Shown here: piece by piece, positions 23,507-33,124 of the stretch
How positions within the stretch are numbered: position 1 is the first letter of the stretch
Layout of the letters: each line of letters opens with the position of its first letter
Assembly: GCF_014642405.1 (NCBI RefSeq)
Contig: NZ_BMIN01000020.1
Coordinates: 22,776 to 86,775, forward strand
Reading direction: 5' to 3'
From: Pontibacillus salipaludis
GTDB lineage: Bacteria > Bacillota > Bacilli > Bacillales > BH030062
Length of the DNA: 64,000 bases
Program-made: the position numbers and the translations under genes
The notes under the pieces: model-generated
What the model saw: the letters and a program-made list of their open reading frames with translations, nothing else
The model's database searches: none
What the model was told of the DNA's origin: nothing

Positions 23507-25882
23507 ATGGAAGTTGGAGCAAAACCTATAAAAAGAAGGTATTTAAAAAGATGGCATAAAATAAGTTTGATCCTTGTGGCATTTATCATTACATCTGGGA
23601 TAGGAGTGCTCATTTTTGTAAACGATTACATAAATCGAAGTATACCTCAAACGAACGGGAGTATCCAGATTACCGGGTTAAAAGCGCCTGTCAACGTAAC
23701 GCGGGACCAAGATGGAGTCCCTCATATTGAGGCAAGTAACAGTAAGGACTTATTTATGGTACAAGGGTATATTCAAGCACAGGAACGCTTGTTTCAAATG
23801 GACATGGCTAGGAGACAAGCATCAGGAACGTTAAGTGAAGTGGCGGGCATGAAAGCATTAGATCAAGATAAATATTTCCGTACGTTAGGACTTAGGAGAG
23901 CTGCTGCAAAGTCTTATAATGAGTATTCTGATGAAGCTAAACAAGTTATGGAGTGGTACGCAGATGGTGTGAATGCTTATATTAAACAAGCAAAAAAGGA
24001 TCAAACACTTCCCATTGAGTTTACCTTAATGGGGGCAGCACCAGAAGTATGGACCTCTATAGATTCTTTAACGATTGGAAAATACATGGCGTTTGATCTT
24101 GGTGGCCATTGGGAAAGACAAGCTTTTCATTATTATTTGCTTCAACAGTATCCAAAACAGAAAGCCTATGAATTGTTTTCTAGCTATCCAGAAGAAGCGC
24201 CAACGATCATCAATGAGGGTGAAATAGATATTGAATCAAGTTTCGAGAGTGCAATTATTCCGCATGCGTTCAACGGGAGTAACAACTGGGTGGTGGGCGG
24301 AAGTAAAACAAAATCGGGAAATCCTTTGTTAGCAGATGATCCACATTTAGGGTTAGCAACTCCCTCAATCTGGTTGCAAATGAAATTAGATTCACCTGGT
24401 TACCAAGTAAGTGGGGTTATATTTGCAGGGATTCCAGGTATTATCTTAGGACATAACAAAGATATAGCATGGGGAGTAACGAATACAGGGCCAGATGTAC
24501 AACAACTCTATCTGGAAAAGAGGAATCCAGATAATAAGTATGAATATCTTTATGAGGGTAGTTATGAAAAAGCAAGAGTGTTTAAAGAAACAATTAAAGT
24601 AAAAGACGAAGAATCTGTTGAATATGAGGTGGTGGAGACGAGGCATGGTCCAGTTCTATCAGAATTCGCAGAAGATAGTGGAAAGGGAACGGTTCTATCT
24701 TTAAGGTGGACAGCCCTTGATGCTTCGACTGAGCTTGAGGCGATCCTTGAAATCAACCAAGCTACAAATTGGAAGGAATTCGAGAAAGGGTTAGAGAAAT
24801 TCCTAGTTCCAGCCCAAAACTTTGTGTTTGCGAGTAAGGATGGAACCATCGCTTATAAAGCAAATGGTAAGATCCCGATCTATGAAAATGGAGCAGATGC
24901 CCTTTTGCCGTTAGAAGGTTGGGAAGAAGATAATGAATGGAGGGGATTTATTCCTTTTGAAGAATTACCTACAGTTATGAATCCTGAGAAAGGGTTCATC
25001 GCGACTGCAAACAATAAAGTTGTTGGTGAACAATATCCCTACCACATATCAAATAATTGGGCTCAACCTTATCGTTATATGCGCATTGATGAGGTGCTTC
25101 AAACAAGAAGTGATTTTACAAAAGAAGACATGAAAGACTTGCAGATGGATCAGGTAAATCTCCAAGCTCGTGAGTTTGTCCCGGTGTTTTTAAACTATAT
25201 AGGGTCTGAAGGGTTGTCACAAAGGGAGAGAGAAGCGGTCAAATTGTTAAAGGGATGGGATTATGTTGACGATGTAAGCGCCCCTCAGCCTCTTCTGTTT
25301 CATACTTGGATGAATACGATTATGGACCGCCTATATAGTGATATTCCACATTCAATGGATCGCTTATTTAAAGGAAAAGGTCAAACCACAGATGAACTGC
25401 TAAGAAAGGCATATGCAGGTAAAGAAACAGTGTGGGTGGAAGAGCAGGGAGGGATACAGCGTTTAATAGAAGAGACATTTACACAAACGGTAACTTCTTT
25501 AACCAAGCAGTACGGAGAAGAGACAAAGAAGTGGGAGTGGGGAGACTACCACAGGGTGGCTTTCAAACATCCTCTATCTTCTATTTCATTCTTAGACAGG
25601 TTCTTTAATAGTGAAGATCCAATACCCGTCGGGGGAAGCCAAGTTACTGTTATGGCAGCAAGTTATGAGGAAGAAAGTGGTCTAGTAAACCATGGTGCGT
25701 CCTGGCGGTTTGTCTTAGATGGAACTGACTTCACTACAGCTTCTCATATTGTAGGCCCAGGTCAGTCCGGTCACTTCAGAAGTCCTTGGTATCATGATCA
25801 GCGTGAAGACTGGGTGAATGGGGAGTATCATAAAACGATTTTAAATAAGCCTGAGGGGGAAACCTTGACACTTATTCCGTAA
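23507..25882 (+). CDS. Penicillin acylase family Ntn-hydrolase, membrane anchored
   Basis: The 791-residue precursor has an N-terminal membrane helix (ISLILVAFIITSGIGVLIFV) and the penicillin amidase fold. The autocatalytic cleavage site lies before Ser258 in NGSNNWVVGG, which becomes the nucleophile of the beta chain; LADDPHLGL and WGVTNTGPDVQQLY are further family motifs. It cleaves an amide-linked acyl chain. Substrates in this family include penicillins, N-acyl-homoserine lactones and other acylated amines, and the sequence does not decide between them. The start ATG follows GGGAGGG. The enzyme probably works outside the membrane. Confidence 0.92.
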   Translation: MEVGAKPIKRRYLKRWHKISLILVAFIITSGIGVLIFVNDYINRSIPQTNGSIQITGLKAPVNVTRDQDGVPHIEASNSKDLFMVQGYIQAQERLFQMDMARRQASGTLSEVAGMKALDQDKYFRTLGLRRAAAKSYNEYSDEAKQVMEWYADGVNAYIKQAKKDQTLPIEFTLMGAAPEVWTSIDSLTIGKYMAFDLGGHWERQAFHYYLLQQYPKQKAYELFSSYPEEAPTIINEGEIDIESSFESAIIPHAFNGSNNWVVGGSKTKSGNPLLADDPHLGLATPSIWLQMKLDSPGYQVSGVIFAGIPGIILGHNKDIAWGVTNTGPDVQQLYLEKRNPDNKYEYLYEGSYEKARVFKETIKVKDEESVEYEVVETRHGPVLSEFAEDSGKGTVLSLRWTALDASTELEAILEINQATNWKEFEKGLEKFLVPAQNFVFASKDGTIAYKANGKIPIYENGADALLPLEGWEEDNEWRGFIPFEELPTVMNPEKGFIATANNKVVGEQYPYHISNNWAQPYRYMRIDEVLQTRSDFTKEDMKDLQMDQVNLQAREFVPVFLNYIGSEGLSQREREAVKLLKGWDYVDDVSAPQPLLFHTWMNTIMDRLYSDIPHSMDRLFKGKGQTTDELLRKAYAGKETVWVEEQGGIQRLIEETFTQTVTSLTKQYGEETKKWEWGDYHRVAFKHPLSSISFLDRFFNSEDPIPVGGSQVTVMAASYEEESGLVNHGASWRFVLDGTDFTTASHIVGPGQSGHFRSPWYHDQREDWVNGEYHKTILNKPEGETLTLIP

Positions 25883-25886
25883 ATAT

Positions 25887-25928
25887 AAAAAACAAGCTGG
25901 CTCTAATTGAGTCAGCTTGTTTTTTATA
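25887..25928 (+). terminator. Terminator after the acylase gene
   Basis: AAAAACAAGCTG pairs with CAGCTTGTTTTT, extended by GCTC/GAGT, with T6 after. Confidence 0.92.
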
Positions 25929-26098
25929 TTATAGAGATCCATACATTTTATAGTTACATGAGTGCAAATGATAAATAAGGAAGGTTATGGATAAGATTTG
26001 AAAGGGTATTCTTCTAATGAGTGTGCATCAGATTTGTTAGTAAGGTAAAGCTAAATACAACATGACATGAATTTTAGAAGTGGATGGAGGCTAGTTCA

Positions 26099-27322
26099 AT
26101 GCACGGGTTTCATGAAGTATTTATGCAGATATTAGTGTTACTAGCTATCTCGATCACCGTGATTGGGATTGCTAAGCTCATAAAAGAGCCTTATTCAATC
26201 GCACTTGTACTTGTTGGAGTGTTATTAGGGGTGACTGAGATTCCTTTCATCGAAGAAGCGGAATCCTACATAACTCAGTCTTCAGTTTTTCAGGCGATTA
26301 TTATTTCACTTTTTTTACCTATTTTATTAGGTGATGCTACACTCAAAATGCCATTTCACCATTTATATGGAATGAAAAAATTGGTTTTATCGCTTGCCTT
26401 TTTAGGAACTTTTATATCGTTTGTAGTGATTGGGTTTAGTGTATATTTTCTACTAGGTTTACCGATAGTAGTAGCCTTTACATTTGCAGCTCTTATGAGT
26501 GCGACTGACCCAATTAGTGTAATCTCCATCTTTAAAGATCTTGGTGTGCCAGAGAAAATGTCCACCATTATGGAAGGTGAGTCTTTATTCAATGATGGTA
26601 TTGCAGTAGTGCTGTTTAAAATTTCCTCTATCTATTTGTTAACGTATATGGATATGGGCGCTGCTGGAGTTGGTAGTGGAGTTTTCTTATTCTTGAAATT
26701 TGCCATTGGAGGAGCGCTTGTTGGCTTAGTAATCGGATTTATCTTTTCCCAGGTTATTCGCATTTTTGATGACTACCCTCTTGAAATTGCTCTGTCTATG
26801 CTATTGTTTTTCGGAAGTTACTTTATTGCCGAGCACTTTAAAGTATCAGGCGTTATTGCAGTAGTAATTGGAGGACTTCTATTTGGTAGTTACGGAAAGA
26901 AAATAGGAATGTCAGAAGAGACTAAGGTTAATATAAATACCTTTTGGGACACGATTACTTTGCTGGCTAATTCTATTATCTTCTTGATGGTTGGAATTGA
27001 AATTCGTGAGGTTGATTTTACTGGAAAATGGGGAATTATTGCGTTGGCAATCGTTATTGTTTTAGTTGGGCGAACGATTGCGATTTATACAGCAACTAGT
27101 TATATTTCACACCTGACTCAGAAAGAGCGATTCCTTGTGAACTGGGCTGGTCTTCGAGGGAGTTTATCCATAGCATTAGCTCTTAGTCTCCCGGCTGATT
27201 TCTCTGGACGCGAAGATATATTGCTTCTCACGTTCTCTGTCGTACTTTTCTCTTTAGTAGTACAAGGATTGACCATTAAGCCTCTTATTAAGAAATTTAA
27301 TATGGCTAAAGGTACATCTTAA
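26099..27322 (+). CDS. CPA1-family Na+/H+ antiporter (NhaP type)
   Basis: The 407-residue antiporter has 12-13 membrane helices and the CPA1 hallmarks SATDPISVISIFKDLG and MEGESLFNDGIAVVLF, whose Asp residues bind the ion, plus VNWAGLRGSLSIALAL near the C-terminus. It should expel Na+ (or K+) in exchange for protons, useful in salt and alkali. GGAGG at 26086-26090 places the start at ATG 26099 rather than ATG 26084, which precedes that site. No cytoplasmic TrkA-C domain is attached. Confidence 0.9.
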   Translation: MHGFHEVFMQILVLLAISITVIGIAKLIKEPYSIALVLVGVLLGVTEIPFIEEAESYITQSSVFQAIIISLFLPILLGDATLKMPFHHLYGMKKLVLSLAFLGTFISFVVIGFSVYFLLGLPIVVAFTFAALMSATDPISVISIFKDLGVPEKMSTIMEGESLFNDGIAVVLFKISSIYLLTYMDMGAAGVGSGVFLFLKFAIGGALVGLVIGFIFSQVIRIFDDYPLEIALSMLLFFGSYFIAEHFKVSGVIAVVIGGLLFGSYGKKIGMSEETKVNINTFWDTITLLANSIIFLMVGIEIREVDFTGKWGIIALAIVIVLVGRTIAIYTATSYISHLTQKERFLVNWAGLRGSLSIALALSLPADFSGREDILLLTFSVVLFSLVVQGLTIKPLIKKFNMAKGTS

Positions 27323-27323
27323 T

Positions 27324-27362
27324 AAACAAGCCGCTTGCATACGCAAGCGGCTTGTTTTGTTT
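27324..27362 (+). terminator. Terminator after the antiporter gene
   Basis: ACAAGCCGCTTGC pairs perfectly with GCAAGCGGCTTGT, then T4. Confidence 0.92.
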
Positions 27363-27404
27363 AAATGCGTTAGGAAACCAGAGATTAGTCCCTTGCTGTA
27401 TGTA

Positions 27405-27445
27405 GCTAGGTCAGGCTTTTTGGACAACTCGTTTTCCTGTAGATT
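27405..27445 (+). repeat. Fragment of the GC-rich palindromic repeat, copy 4
   Basis: AGGCTTTTTGGACAACTCG followed by TTTTCCTGTAG matches the left arm of copy 1 (GGACAACTCGCTTTCCTGCGG) and then stops. It looks like a decayed remnant. Confidence 0.55.
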
Positions 27446-27471
27446 AATACTAAATAGTTAATGAACTTTTA

Positions 27472-28200
27472 TTAAGTTAATTGACCTTCAATCTGTTGTA
27501 AGGTGCTAATCAAATCATCATGGATGACATAGTGAAATAAGCGGTCTTTAGGAGTTTCTTCTCGGTTAATAAGAGCCGTTGGGATCTTTCTCGAATATGC
27601 ATACTCCGGTAAGAAGTTAAAGGGCATTACAAGGAGAGATGTTCCTAAAACAAGTACAAGATCGGTTTGGTCAATAATTGCTTCAGCTCGATCGTGCTCT
27701 GTAATGGCGTCTCCGAACAAAACAATATCAGGTTTCAATATAGTTCCGCACGTCTCACGTTCACAACGGGGAACCACACTGTTATTGATGTAATCCATAT
27801 CATAAGAAGCCCCACAACCAGGACAAGTTGAAGTGGTTAAGGAACCATGATACTCAATAACGTTTGAGGAACCGGCTTTTTGATGTAATCCATCCACATT
27901 TTGCGTGATCACAGCAACCTTTTTCCCTTTTTCCTCGAGACTATGAATGAAACTGTGTACTTCATTTGGCTTATAGTTACGTAGAAGTTTAAGTTGAAAA
28001 ATATCTTTATACTTCTTCCAAAAATCATTTGGGTCTAAGTGAAAATATTGATTAGACATAAAGTATTCCCGTGATTCGTCTTCTGTCCAAATACCATTTG
28101 AAGAGCGAAAATCAGGGATGCCACTTGCTGTACTTACACCTGCACCCGTTAATACTGTAATATGATTGGCTTGGTTCAGTTCTTGTATAAGTTGATCCAT
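27472..28200 (-). CDS. NAD-dependent protein deacylase (sirtuin)
   Basis: The 242-residue Sir2 enzyme has the NAD-binding motif TGAGVSTASGIPDFRS, the catalytic ITQNVDGLHQKAG with EYHGSL holding the general-base His, a four-Cys zinc module (CPGC and CERETC), and LGTSLLVMPFNFLP. It removes acetyl or other acyl groups from lysine, making nicotinamide and O-acyl-ADP-ribose. It is the bacterial CobB/SrtN class. The start ATG is 28200. It may share an operon with the upstream nitroreductase, 66 bases away. Confidence 0.93.
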   Translation of the reverse strand: MDQLIQELNQANHITVLTGAGVSTASGIPDFRSSNGIWTEDESREYFMSNQYFHLDPNDFWKKYKDIFQLKLLRNYKPNEVHSFIHSLEEKGKKVAVITQNVDGLHQKAGSSNVIEYHGSLTTSTCPGCGASYDMDYINNSVVPRCERETCGTILKPDIVLFGDAITEHDRAEAIIDQTDLVLVLGTSLLVMPFNFLPEYAYSRKIPTALINREETPKDRLFHYVIHDDLISTLQQIEGQLT

Positions 28201-28266
28201 CTTATCCTATCCTTTAAAGGTTTTACACTATTGTAGCAAACACATTAAAACGGACTAAAGACTAAG

Positions 28267-29007
28267 TTAGCGCTTGTTAAATCCTTTGGATCGAACAAAA
28301 TCACTAACATCCATTCTCATAGGATGACTGAAACGACGAATCATTTGATCTGTCCATGAGTCCAATCGTGAGTTTTGCTGACGGTTCTTATAATATTCTT
28401 GTATGGTTTGATCAAAAGTACGTAGGTCATCGGATTGGTCCTTGTTATACGTGTTCACATGATAAACTGCTCGTTTTGGTAGGCGTGGTTTTTGTTCGGT
28501 TTGCTTATTTGGATAACCTACAACCATACCAAATAACGGGATGACGTGTGTTGGTAATTGTAATAGTTGGTCTACGCGCTCGATGTTATTTCTAATACTT
28601 CCGATGTAGCACATTCCAAGCCCCATTGATTCAGCGGCAATGGCTCCGTTTTGTGCAGCAAGTGAAGCATCGATCGAAGACACGAGAAAATGTTCTGTGT
28701 TCTCGATATTTTGAATCATGTCTTGTTTTTGTAAATCAGATGCAAGAATTTGGTGTCTGTATAAGTCAGCACAAAAAATGAAAAGGTGTCCGTTATCTTT
28801 AACGTACGACTGTCCTGTTATATCCGCTAGTTCTTCCTTTTTCTCTTGATCTGTGACTCCGATAATTGAGTAAGCTTGCATATAGCTAGAAGTTGAAGCC
28901 ATTTGGGCTGCTTCCACAACGGTATTAATTTGCTCTTCTGTTAACACCTTATCCGTAAATGATCGAATTGAGCGGTGTTGCAATAGAGTTTCTAGAGTTT
29001 GATTCAT
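28267..29007 (-). CDS. NADPH-dependent FMN nitroreductase (NfsA/NfrA1 type)
   Basis: The 246-residue flavoenzyme starts LLQHRSIRSFTDKVLTEEQ, where the HRSIR motif holds FMN phosphate, and has GLGMCYIGSIRNN in the dimer interface and GMVVGYPN. It transfers two electrons from NADPH to nitro compounds, FMN or quinones. ATG 29007 is 8 bases after AAGGAGA; the ORF could extend seven codons upstream to a GTG without support. Confidence 0.9.
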   Translation of the reverse strand: MNQTLETLLQHRSIRSFTDKVLTEEQINTVVEAAQMASTSSYMQAYSIIGVTDQEKKEELADITGQSYVKDNGHLFIFCADLYRHQILASDLQKQDMIQNIENTEHFLVSSIDASLAAQNGAIAAESMGLGMCYIGSIRNNIERVDQLLQLPTHVIPLFGMVVGYPNKQTEQKPRLPKRAVYHVNTYNKDQSDDLRTFDQTIQEYYKNRQQNSRLDSWTDQMIRRFSHPMRMDVSDFVRSKGFNKR

Positions 29008-29514
29008 AGCATAGATCTCCTTCACCATTCATTTGTACTTTTATGGTACCTCTTATTGAAGCAATTCTTCAAAAAATATGATTTTAATTTTTTATAGTGA
29101 GGAACAATAAGTGTAAAATTATTATTTCAGGCGAATAGTAAAATCTATATTAAGAAAACACAATTATTATTAAAAGACGGGTTACATAATATAGGAAACA
29201 AATGGTATAGTGGTTAAAAGTGTCCTGCTTTGTGTTAGGATATAATGTATAACATCAATTACTTCCTTATAGCACGTGTTTCCTCTTGACCTCTTGGAAA
29301 CAAATCATCTGCAGATTCTTCACTCAGTACCCTCTTCTAAAATGCTAAGTACCAGTACCATTATAGCTTTATTGAAATAACATTAAAAGTTGTATAATAT
29401 TACAAGATTCGTAGAATAATTGTCTAATCATTGTAGAGGAGTTGTTATAGTTCTGACGCTTGTCACTAAAACTTTACGCTTTTGCTTAGTTCTTAAAAAA
29501 GGTGAGGATAACTC
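29008..29514. other. Intergenic region with one promoter-like site
   Basis: This ~500-base AT-rich stretch between divergent genes holds no convincing ORF or RNA gene. TTGAAA (29372-29377) and TATAAT (29393-29398) have a short 15-base spacer and could drive the next gene with a ~110-base leader. Small hairpins are present but none resembles a known riboswitch. Confidence 0.4.
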
Positions 29515-29871
29515 ATGGGGGAATTGATCGATTTTCAAACTAGACGAGCGAGAAAAGATTTAAAGAAGTCTGCAGGGAATAAAGGGGTTATTTACGAAAT
29601 CTACTTAACAGTAGTAAAGTACGTAAATGAAAACTTACAGAAAGAGTTTGAGAAGCCGGTTGAGAATATCAATACCAAAACTCCACTCTCTTACGTTTTC
29701 CAAGGGGAAAGTGACCGTTTTCGTTCTTCGTTCGGTGAATTAATGAATTATTGGGATTTGCCAGGCGGCGGCTTGGATGAAGTTCCTTATGGAGAAGAAT
29801 TTCAATACTTTAAAACCGTAGAGGACCTTTGTTGGTTTATTGAGAAACGTGTAAGAAAGTCAAATAATTAA
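29515..29871 (+). CDS. Hypothetical cytosolic protein
   Basis: I do not recognise this 118-residue soluble protein. It begins MGELIDFQTRRARKDLKK, a basic helical start, and has an acidic aromatic C-terminal half (DLPGGGLDEVPYGEEFQYF, VEDLCWFIEKRVRKS). ATG 29515 has AAAGGTGAGGA upstream. It is monocistronic with its own terminator. Real coding is supported by the ribosome site, terminator and lack of an antisense alternative. Confidence 0.65.
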   Translation: MGELIDFQTRRARKDLKKSAGNKGVIYEIYLTVVKYVNENLQKEFEKPVENINTKTPLSYVFQGESDRFRSSFGELMNYWDLPGGGLDEVPYGEEFQYFKTVEDLCWFIEKRVRKSNN

Positions 29872-29873
29872 GG

Positions 29874-29912
29874 GGGTGGGTGTCCAAAGTAGAGGGCACC
29901 CCTTTTTTATTC
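29874..29912. terminator. Bidirectional terminator
   Basis: GGGTGTCC pairs with GGGCACCC (one G:T pair), followed by T6 on the plus strand. It overlaps the stop of the convergent gene. Confidence 0.75.
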
Positions 29913-30137
29913 TATAGCTTTTCGAGATTGTGTGTGAATAATACCGTAAAAGACTTGAGTCGTTCCAATGGCAAAAACTAGTGGTCCAAACGTCCAGGAT
30001 AAAGGTATGCTTAAAATAATATGAGTAACACCAGTAGCTAGTACAAATTGGTGCTGGCTTTTTTTATAGCTAATTAATCCGATTAAACCGTTCAGAATTA
30101 CAGCTATGTATATATAGAGTTGTAATACATTTTCCAT
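29907..30137 (-). CDS. Small membrane protein of unknown function
   Basis: The 76-residue product has two or three short membrane segments (LYIYIAVILNGLIGLISY, FVLATGVTHIILSIPLSW, LVFAIGTTQVFYGIIH). I do not recognise a family. ATG 30137 is preceded by AAAGGA. It lies opposite to an ABC-exporter operon and may share its intergenic control region. Confidence 0.6.
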   Translation of the reverse strand: MENVLQLYIYIAVILNGLIGLISYKKSQHQFVLATGVTHIILSIPLSWTFGPLVFAIGTTQVFYGIIHTQSRKAIE

Positions 30138-30318
30138 GTCAAAGTGAATCCTTTCTTTATCTTAACTATTTTATTGAATGTACCCTTACTAATGTACCTT
30201 TAAACATTACTAAGATTAAAAGTATGAAACATATCCAAGGGTGATATTTTTTGAATAAAGAGGAAAGAAGAGAGTGAGATGGAATATAGTACTTAAGTCA
30301 GGAAAGGAGTTTATGAAT

Positions 30319-31293
30319 ATGGTGAAAGGGACGATCTACGTTGAACACTTGTCAAAAACCTTTAAAAAAGGGAATGTTCAAGCGGTGAAGGATGTAAGTT
30401 TTGCGGTTGAAGAAGGGGAGTTTTTTGCCTTCTTAGGACCTAACGGTGCTGGGAAATCTACAACGGTGCAAATCGTCACAACACTAATTAGCCCGTCTGC
30501 TGGAAAAGTGTATGTTGCAGAGCAAGATGTACTTACAAATCCTAAGGAGGTACGTGAGCATATCGGCGTGGCCCTTCAAGAAACAGGAATTGATCCAAGT
30601 TTAACAGGAAGAGAGATGTTGCATCTCCAATGCAGGATATTCGGATTTACCAACCAACAAGCTAAATCGAGAACAAATGAATTGCTTGAAGTGGTTCAGC
30701 TTTCACAAGCTGCTGACCGGATTTGCGGAAATTACTCAGGAGGAATGAGAAGGAGATTGGATCTTGCTCTGACATTAGTTAACAAGCCTAAAATTCTCTT
30801 TTTAGACGAACCTACTACAGGGCTTGATCCTTCTAATCGTAAGAGCATATGGGACTACTTAGAGAGATTGAATAAAGAAGAGGGAACAACAATCTTCCTC
30901 ACTACGCAATACTTAGAAGAAGCAGATACGTTAGCAGATCGTATCTCTATTATCGATGATGGAGAAATCGTAGCAACGGGCACACCTCAGGAGTTAAAAG
31001 CCCAAATTGGTAACGATATTATTGCAATGACTTTCGAAAATGAAGGAGAAGCTGAAAAAGCAGAAGCAGCTATTACACAACATATGCCTGATGCTGATTA
31101 TGTGAAGAATACTACAGAATTGAATATATATGTTCAAGATGGTGCGAAACGGCTAATGGAGATCGTCCGATTATTAGATCAGCAAGATTTGGCCGCTCAA
31201 ACCATTAATGTCAACACGCCTACTCTTGATGATATTTTCCTAAAGATTACAGCAGAAGGAGAACGAAAGAGAGGAGAGGTTGAACATGGGTAA
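30319..31293 (+). CDS. ABC exporter ATP-binding protein (DrrA type)
   Basis: The 324-residue ATPase has Walker A GPNGAGKSTT, Q-loop VALQETGID, signature YSGGMRRRLDLAL, Walker B ILFLDEPTTGLD and the H-loop replaced by TTQYLEEAD, as is typical of the DrrA daunorubicin-resistance group. A C-terminal ~80-residue extension (after residue 235) fits DUF4162. It powers export of an unknown hydrophobic compound with the permease encoded next. ATG 30319 gives a 9-base gap to AAAGGAG; ATG 30313 is too close. Confidence 0.9.
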   Translation: MVKGTIYVEHLSKTFKKGNVQAVKDVSFAVEEGEFFAFLGPNGAGKSTTVQIVTTLISPSAGKVYVAEQDVLTNPKEVREHIGVALQETGIDPSLTGREMLHLQCRIFGFTNQQAKSRTNELLEVVQLSQAADRICGNYSGGMRRRLDLALTLVNKPKILFLDEPTTGLDPSNRKSIWDYLERLNKEEGTTIFLTTQYLEEADTLADRISIIDDGEIVATGTPQELKAQIGNDIIAMTFENEGEAEKAEAAITQHMPDADYVKNTTELNIYVQDGAKRLMEIVRLLDQQDLAAQTINVNTPTLDDIFLKITAEGERKRGEVEHG

Positions 31294-32065
31294 TGGATTA
31301 TTAAAAGATATATGGGTATTATCCAAGAGAAGTGTTCTAACTACGCTTCGGAGTCCGTTTTCCTTTATTCCTAATTTACTAATTTCTACTTTCTTTCTCC
31401 TTGTCTACGACAGTGGATTGAGTGGTATATCCCAGCTTCCTGCGTTTGAAGGGGCGAATTATTTAGCGTTTATACTGCCAGTTTCTGTAGTCTCAGCAGC
31501 GATCGGTGGTGCAGGGGGAGCGGGGCAAGGAATTGTGAAGGATATCGAAAATGGCTTCTTCTCAAGACTTCTGCTCACACCTGCTTCACGACTATCCATT
31601 GTTCTTGGTCCTATTATTGCCGGTATGTTGCAGTTATTTGTTCAAACCATATTAATTCTTATTGTTGCTTTCTTAATGGGGCTTGAAGTAGCTACGGGTT
31701 TTTTAGGCGTGCTCGTTGTTTTACTATTAGCTGTCGGATGGGGTCTGGCTTTTGCGGGGTACTCAGCAGGAATCGCTCTAAAAACAAAAAACGCTCAAGC
31801 TGCTCAAGCGGGTACACTAATTTTCTTTCCCTTAATATTTCTAAGTACAACGTTTGTACCTTATGAGCTCATTGAATCTTCTTGGTTAAAGGTAGCGGCT
31901 ACCATTAACCCCACAACGTATATTTTTGAAAGCATGCGGACGGTTTTGATAGATGGGTGGAAATTCTGGGGTATTGCTAAAGGAATTATTGCCATTACGA
32001 TTGCATGCGCTATTACCATAACATTCGCTGCAGTGTCAGCAAAAAAAGCAGTGAGCAGAGGGTAG
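31286..32065 (+). CDS. ABC-2 type exporter permease (DrrB type)
   Basis: The 259-residue permease has six membrane helices and the ABC-2 landmark FSRLLLTPASRLSIVLGPIIAG. It overlaps the ATPase gene by 8 bases at ATG 31286, which follows GGAGAGG by 6 bases. Together they form a two-gene drug or lipid exporter. The TTG at 31280 is a poorer start. Confidence 0.9.
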   Translation: MGNGLLKDIWVLSKRSVLTTLRSPFSFIPNLLISTFFLLVYDSGLSGISQLPAFEGANYLAFILPVSVVSAAIGGAGGAGQGIVKDIENGFFSRLLLTPASRLSIVLGPIIAGMLQLFVQTILILIVAFLMGLEVATGFLGVLVVLLLAVGWGLAFAGYSAGIALKTKNAQAAQAGTLIFFPLIFLSTTFVPYELIESSWLKVAATINPTTYIFESMRTVLIDGWKFWGIAKGIIAITIACAITITFAAVSAKKAVSRG

Positions 32066-32123
32066 TAAGAGTACCGTTTTCATTCAAACTCACATACCAT
32101 AAATAAAAAATGGGTGAACAAAA

Positions 32124-32306
32124 ATGAAGTGGTATGAGTGGGTCGACTTAGGGGCTTTAACCATTTTAGCAACCTTGATGCTTTTATATTCGCAGAACCT
32201 CATAACGGATCATGCTGTCACTTTAGTAGCTGCGCCAGTTATGTTCTATATTATGATTATTAGTAAATCTGTCCGGAAACGATTAAGAAGGAAAAATAGG
32301 TTATAA
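32124..32306 (+). CDS. Small membrane protein of unknown function
   Basis: The 60-residue product has two membrane segments (LGALTILATLMLLYSQNLI and AVTLVAAPVMFYIMIISK) and a strongly basic tail (KSVRKRLRRKNRL), so both ends should face the cytoplasm. GGGTGA lies 5-6 bases before the ATG. It is 58 bases downstream of the exporter genes and may be cotranscribed with them. No family recognised. Confidence 0.6.
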   Translation: MKWYEWVDLGALTILATLMLLYSQNLITDHAVTLVAAPVMFYIMIISKSVRKRLRRKNRL

Positions 32307-32549
32307 AATAAATGAAGGGAAGCCGCTAGGGTAGCCCTTTTTTATTTATTTATGTTTGGTTAAGGACTTTTAATGGGTTTCTTAATCCTGGCTAGAATTG
32401 GGATCACTGGTTTTCCTTCGAGGATCTCTAAAAGGCTCCTTACTTACATTAAAGACCATTGTCTATGTTTAGCTTTTCTTCTAAATTGGTAAAACTACAG
32501 TAGTGAATGAGAACACAATTTAACTTAGATAAAAAAGGAGTGCATCATC

Positions 32550-33116
32550 ATGGCAGGAGAGGTATTTGATCCGAAAAAAGCTGAAAAGCTAGTAGACCCT
32601 ACTCGCCAAGAAACGGTACCTGTTGAAAAGGTCTTAGAACTACTTCAATTATCAGGTGAAGAGAAAGTTGCCGATTTAGGTGCTGGTAATGGGTATTTAA
32701 CATTACCTATTGCTCAAGAAACGAAAGACCGCGTTACGGCAGTCGACTTGCAATTTGAAATGTTGGAACTGTTAGCTTCAAGGGCTGAAGGGGAAGGCAT
32801 TACAAATATAGAGCGTATGAAAAGTAGTTTAGACTCTTTAAATCTTCCGGATGCTTCGTTCCACAGAGCGCTAACGGCTTTCGTATTGCATGAAGTACCT
32901 GATCTTCATCAAACATTAAAGGAAGTTTATCGCATTCTAATGGAGAACAGTCGTCTCCTTATTTTGGATTGGGAAAAAGTTGATGGGGAGCAGGGGCCAC
33001 CTAAAGCACATCGAATTGCCTCTAACGAGCTGGCTGAGAAAGTAGCAGAAGAAGGGTTTGACGTTGAAGTTGGACATCTAAACAATGAAGTATACTATAT
33101 TGTTGCAACAAAATAA
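32550..33116 (+). CDS. Class I SAM-dependent methyltransferase
   Basis: The 188-residue enzyme has the SAM-binding motif I VADLGAGNGYLTLPIA, an acidic motif II AVDLQFEMLELL, and LPDASFHRALTAFVLHEVPD as motif post I/III of the UbiE/methyltransferase-11 group. The methyl acceptor is unknown. It starts at ATG 32550 with AAAGGAG 12 bases upstream. A sulfur-handling rhodanese operon with its own promoter begins right after it. Confidence 0.85.
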   Translation: MAGEVFDPKKAEKLVDPTRQETVPVEKVLELLQLSGEEKVADLGAGNGYLTLPIAQETKDRVTAVDLQFEMLELLASRAEGEGITNIERMKSSLDSLNLPDASFHRALTAFVLHEVPDLHQTLKEVYRILMENSRLLILDWEKVDGEQGPPKAHRIASNELAEKVAEEGFDVEVGHLNNEVYYIVATK

Positions 33117-33124
33117 GAAGGGGA

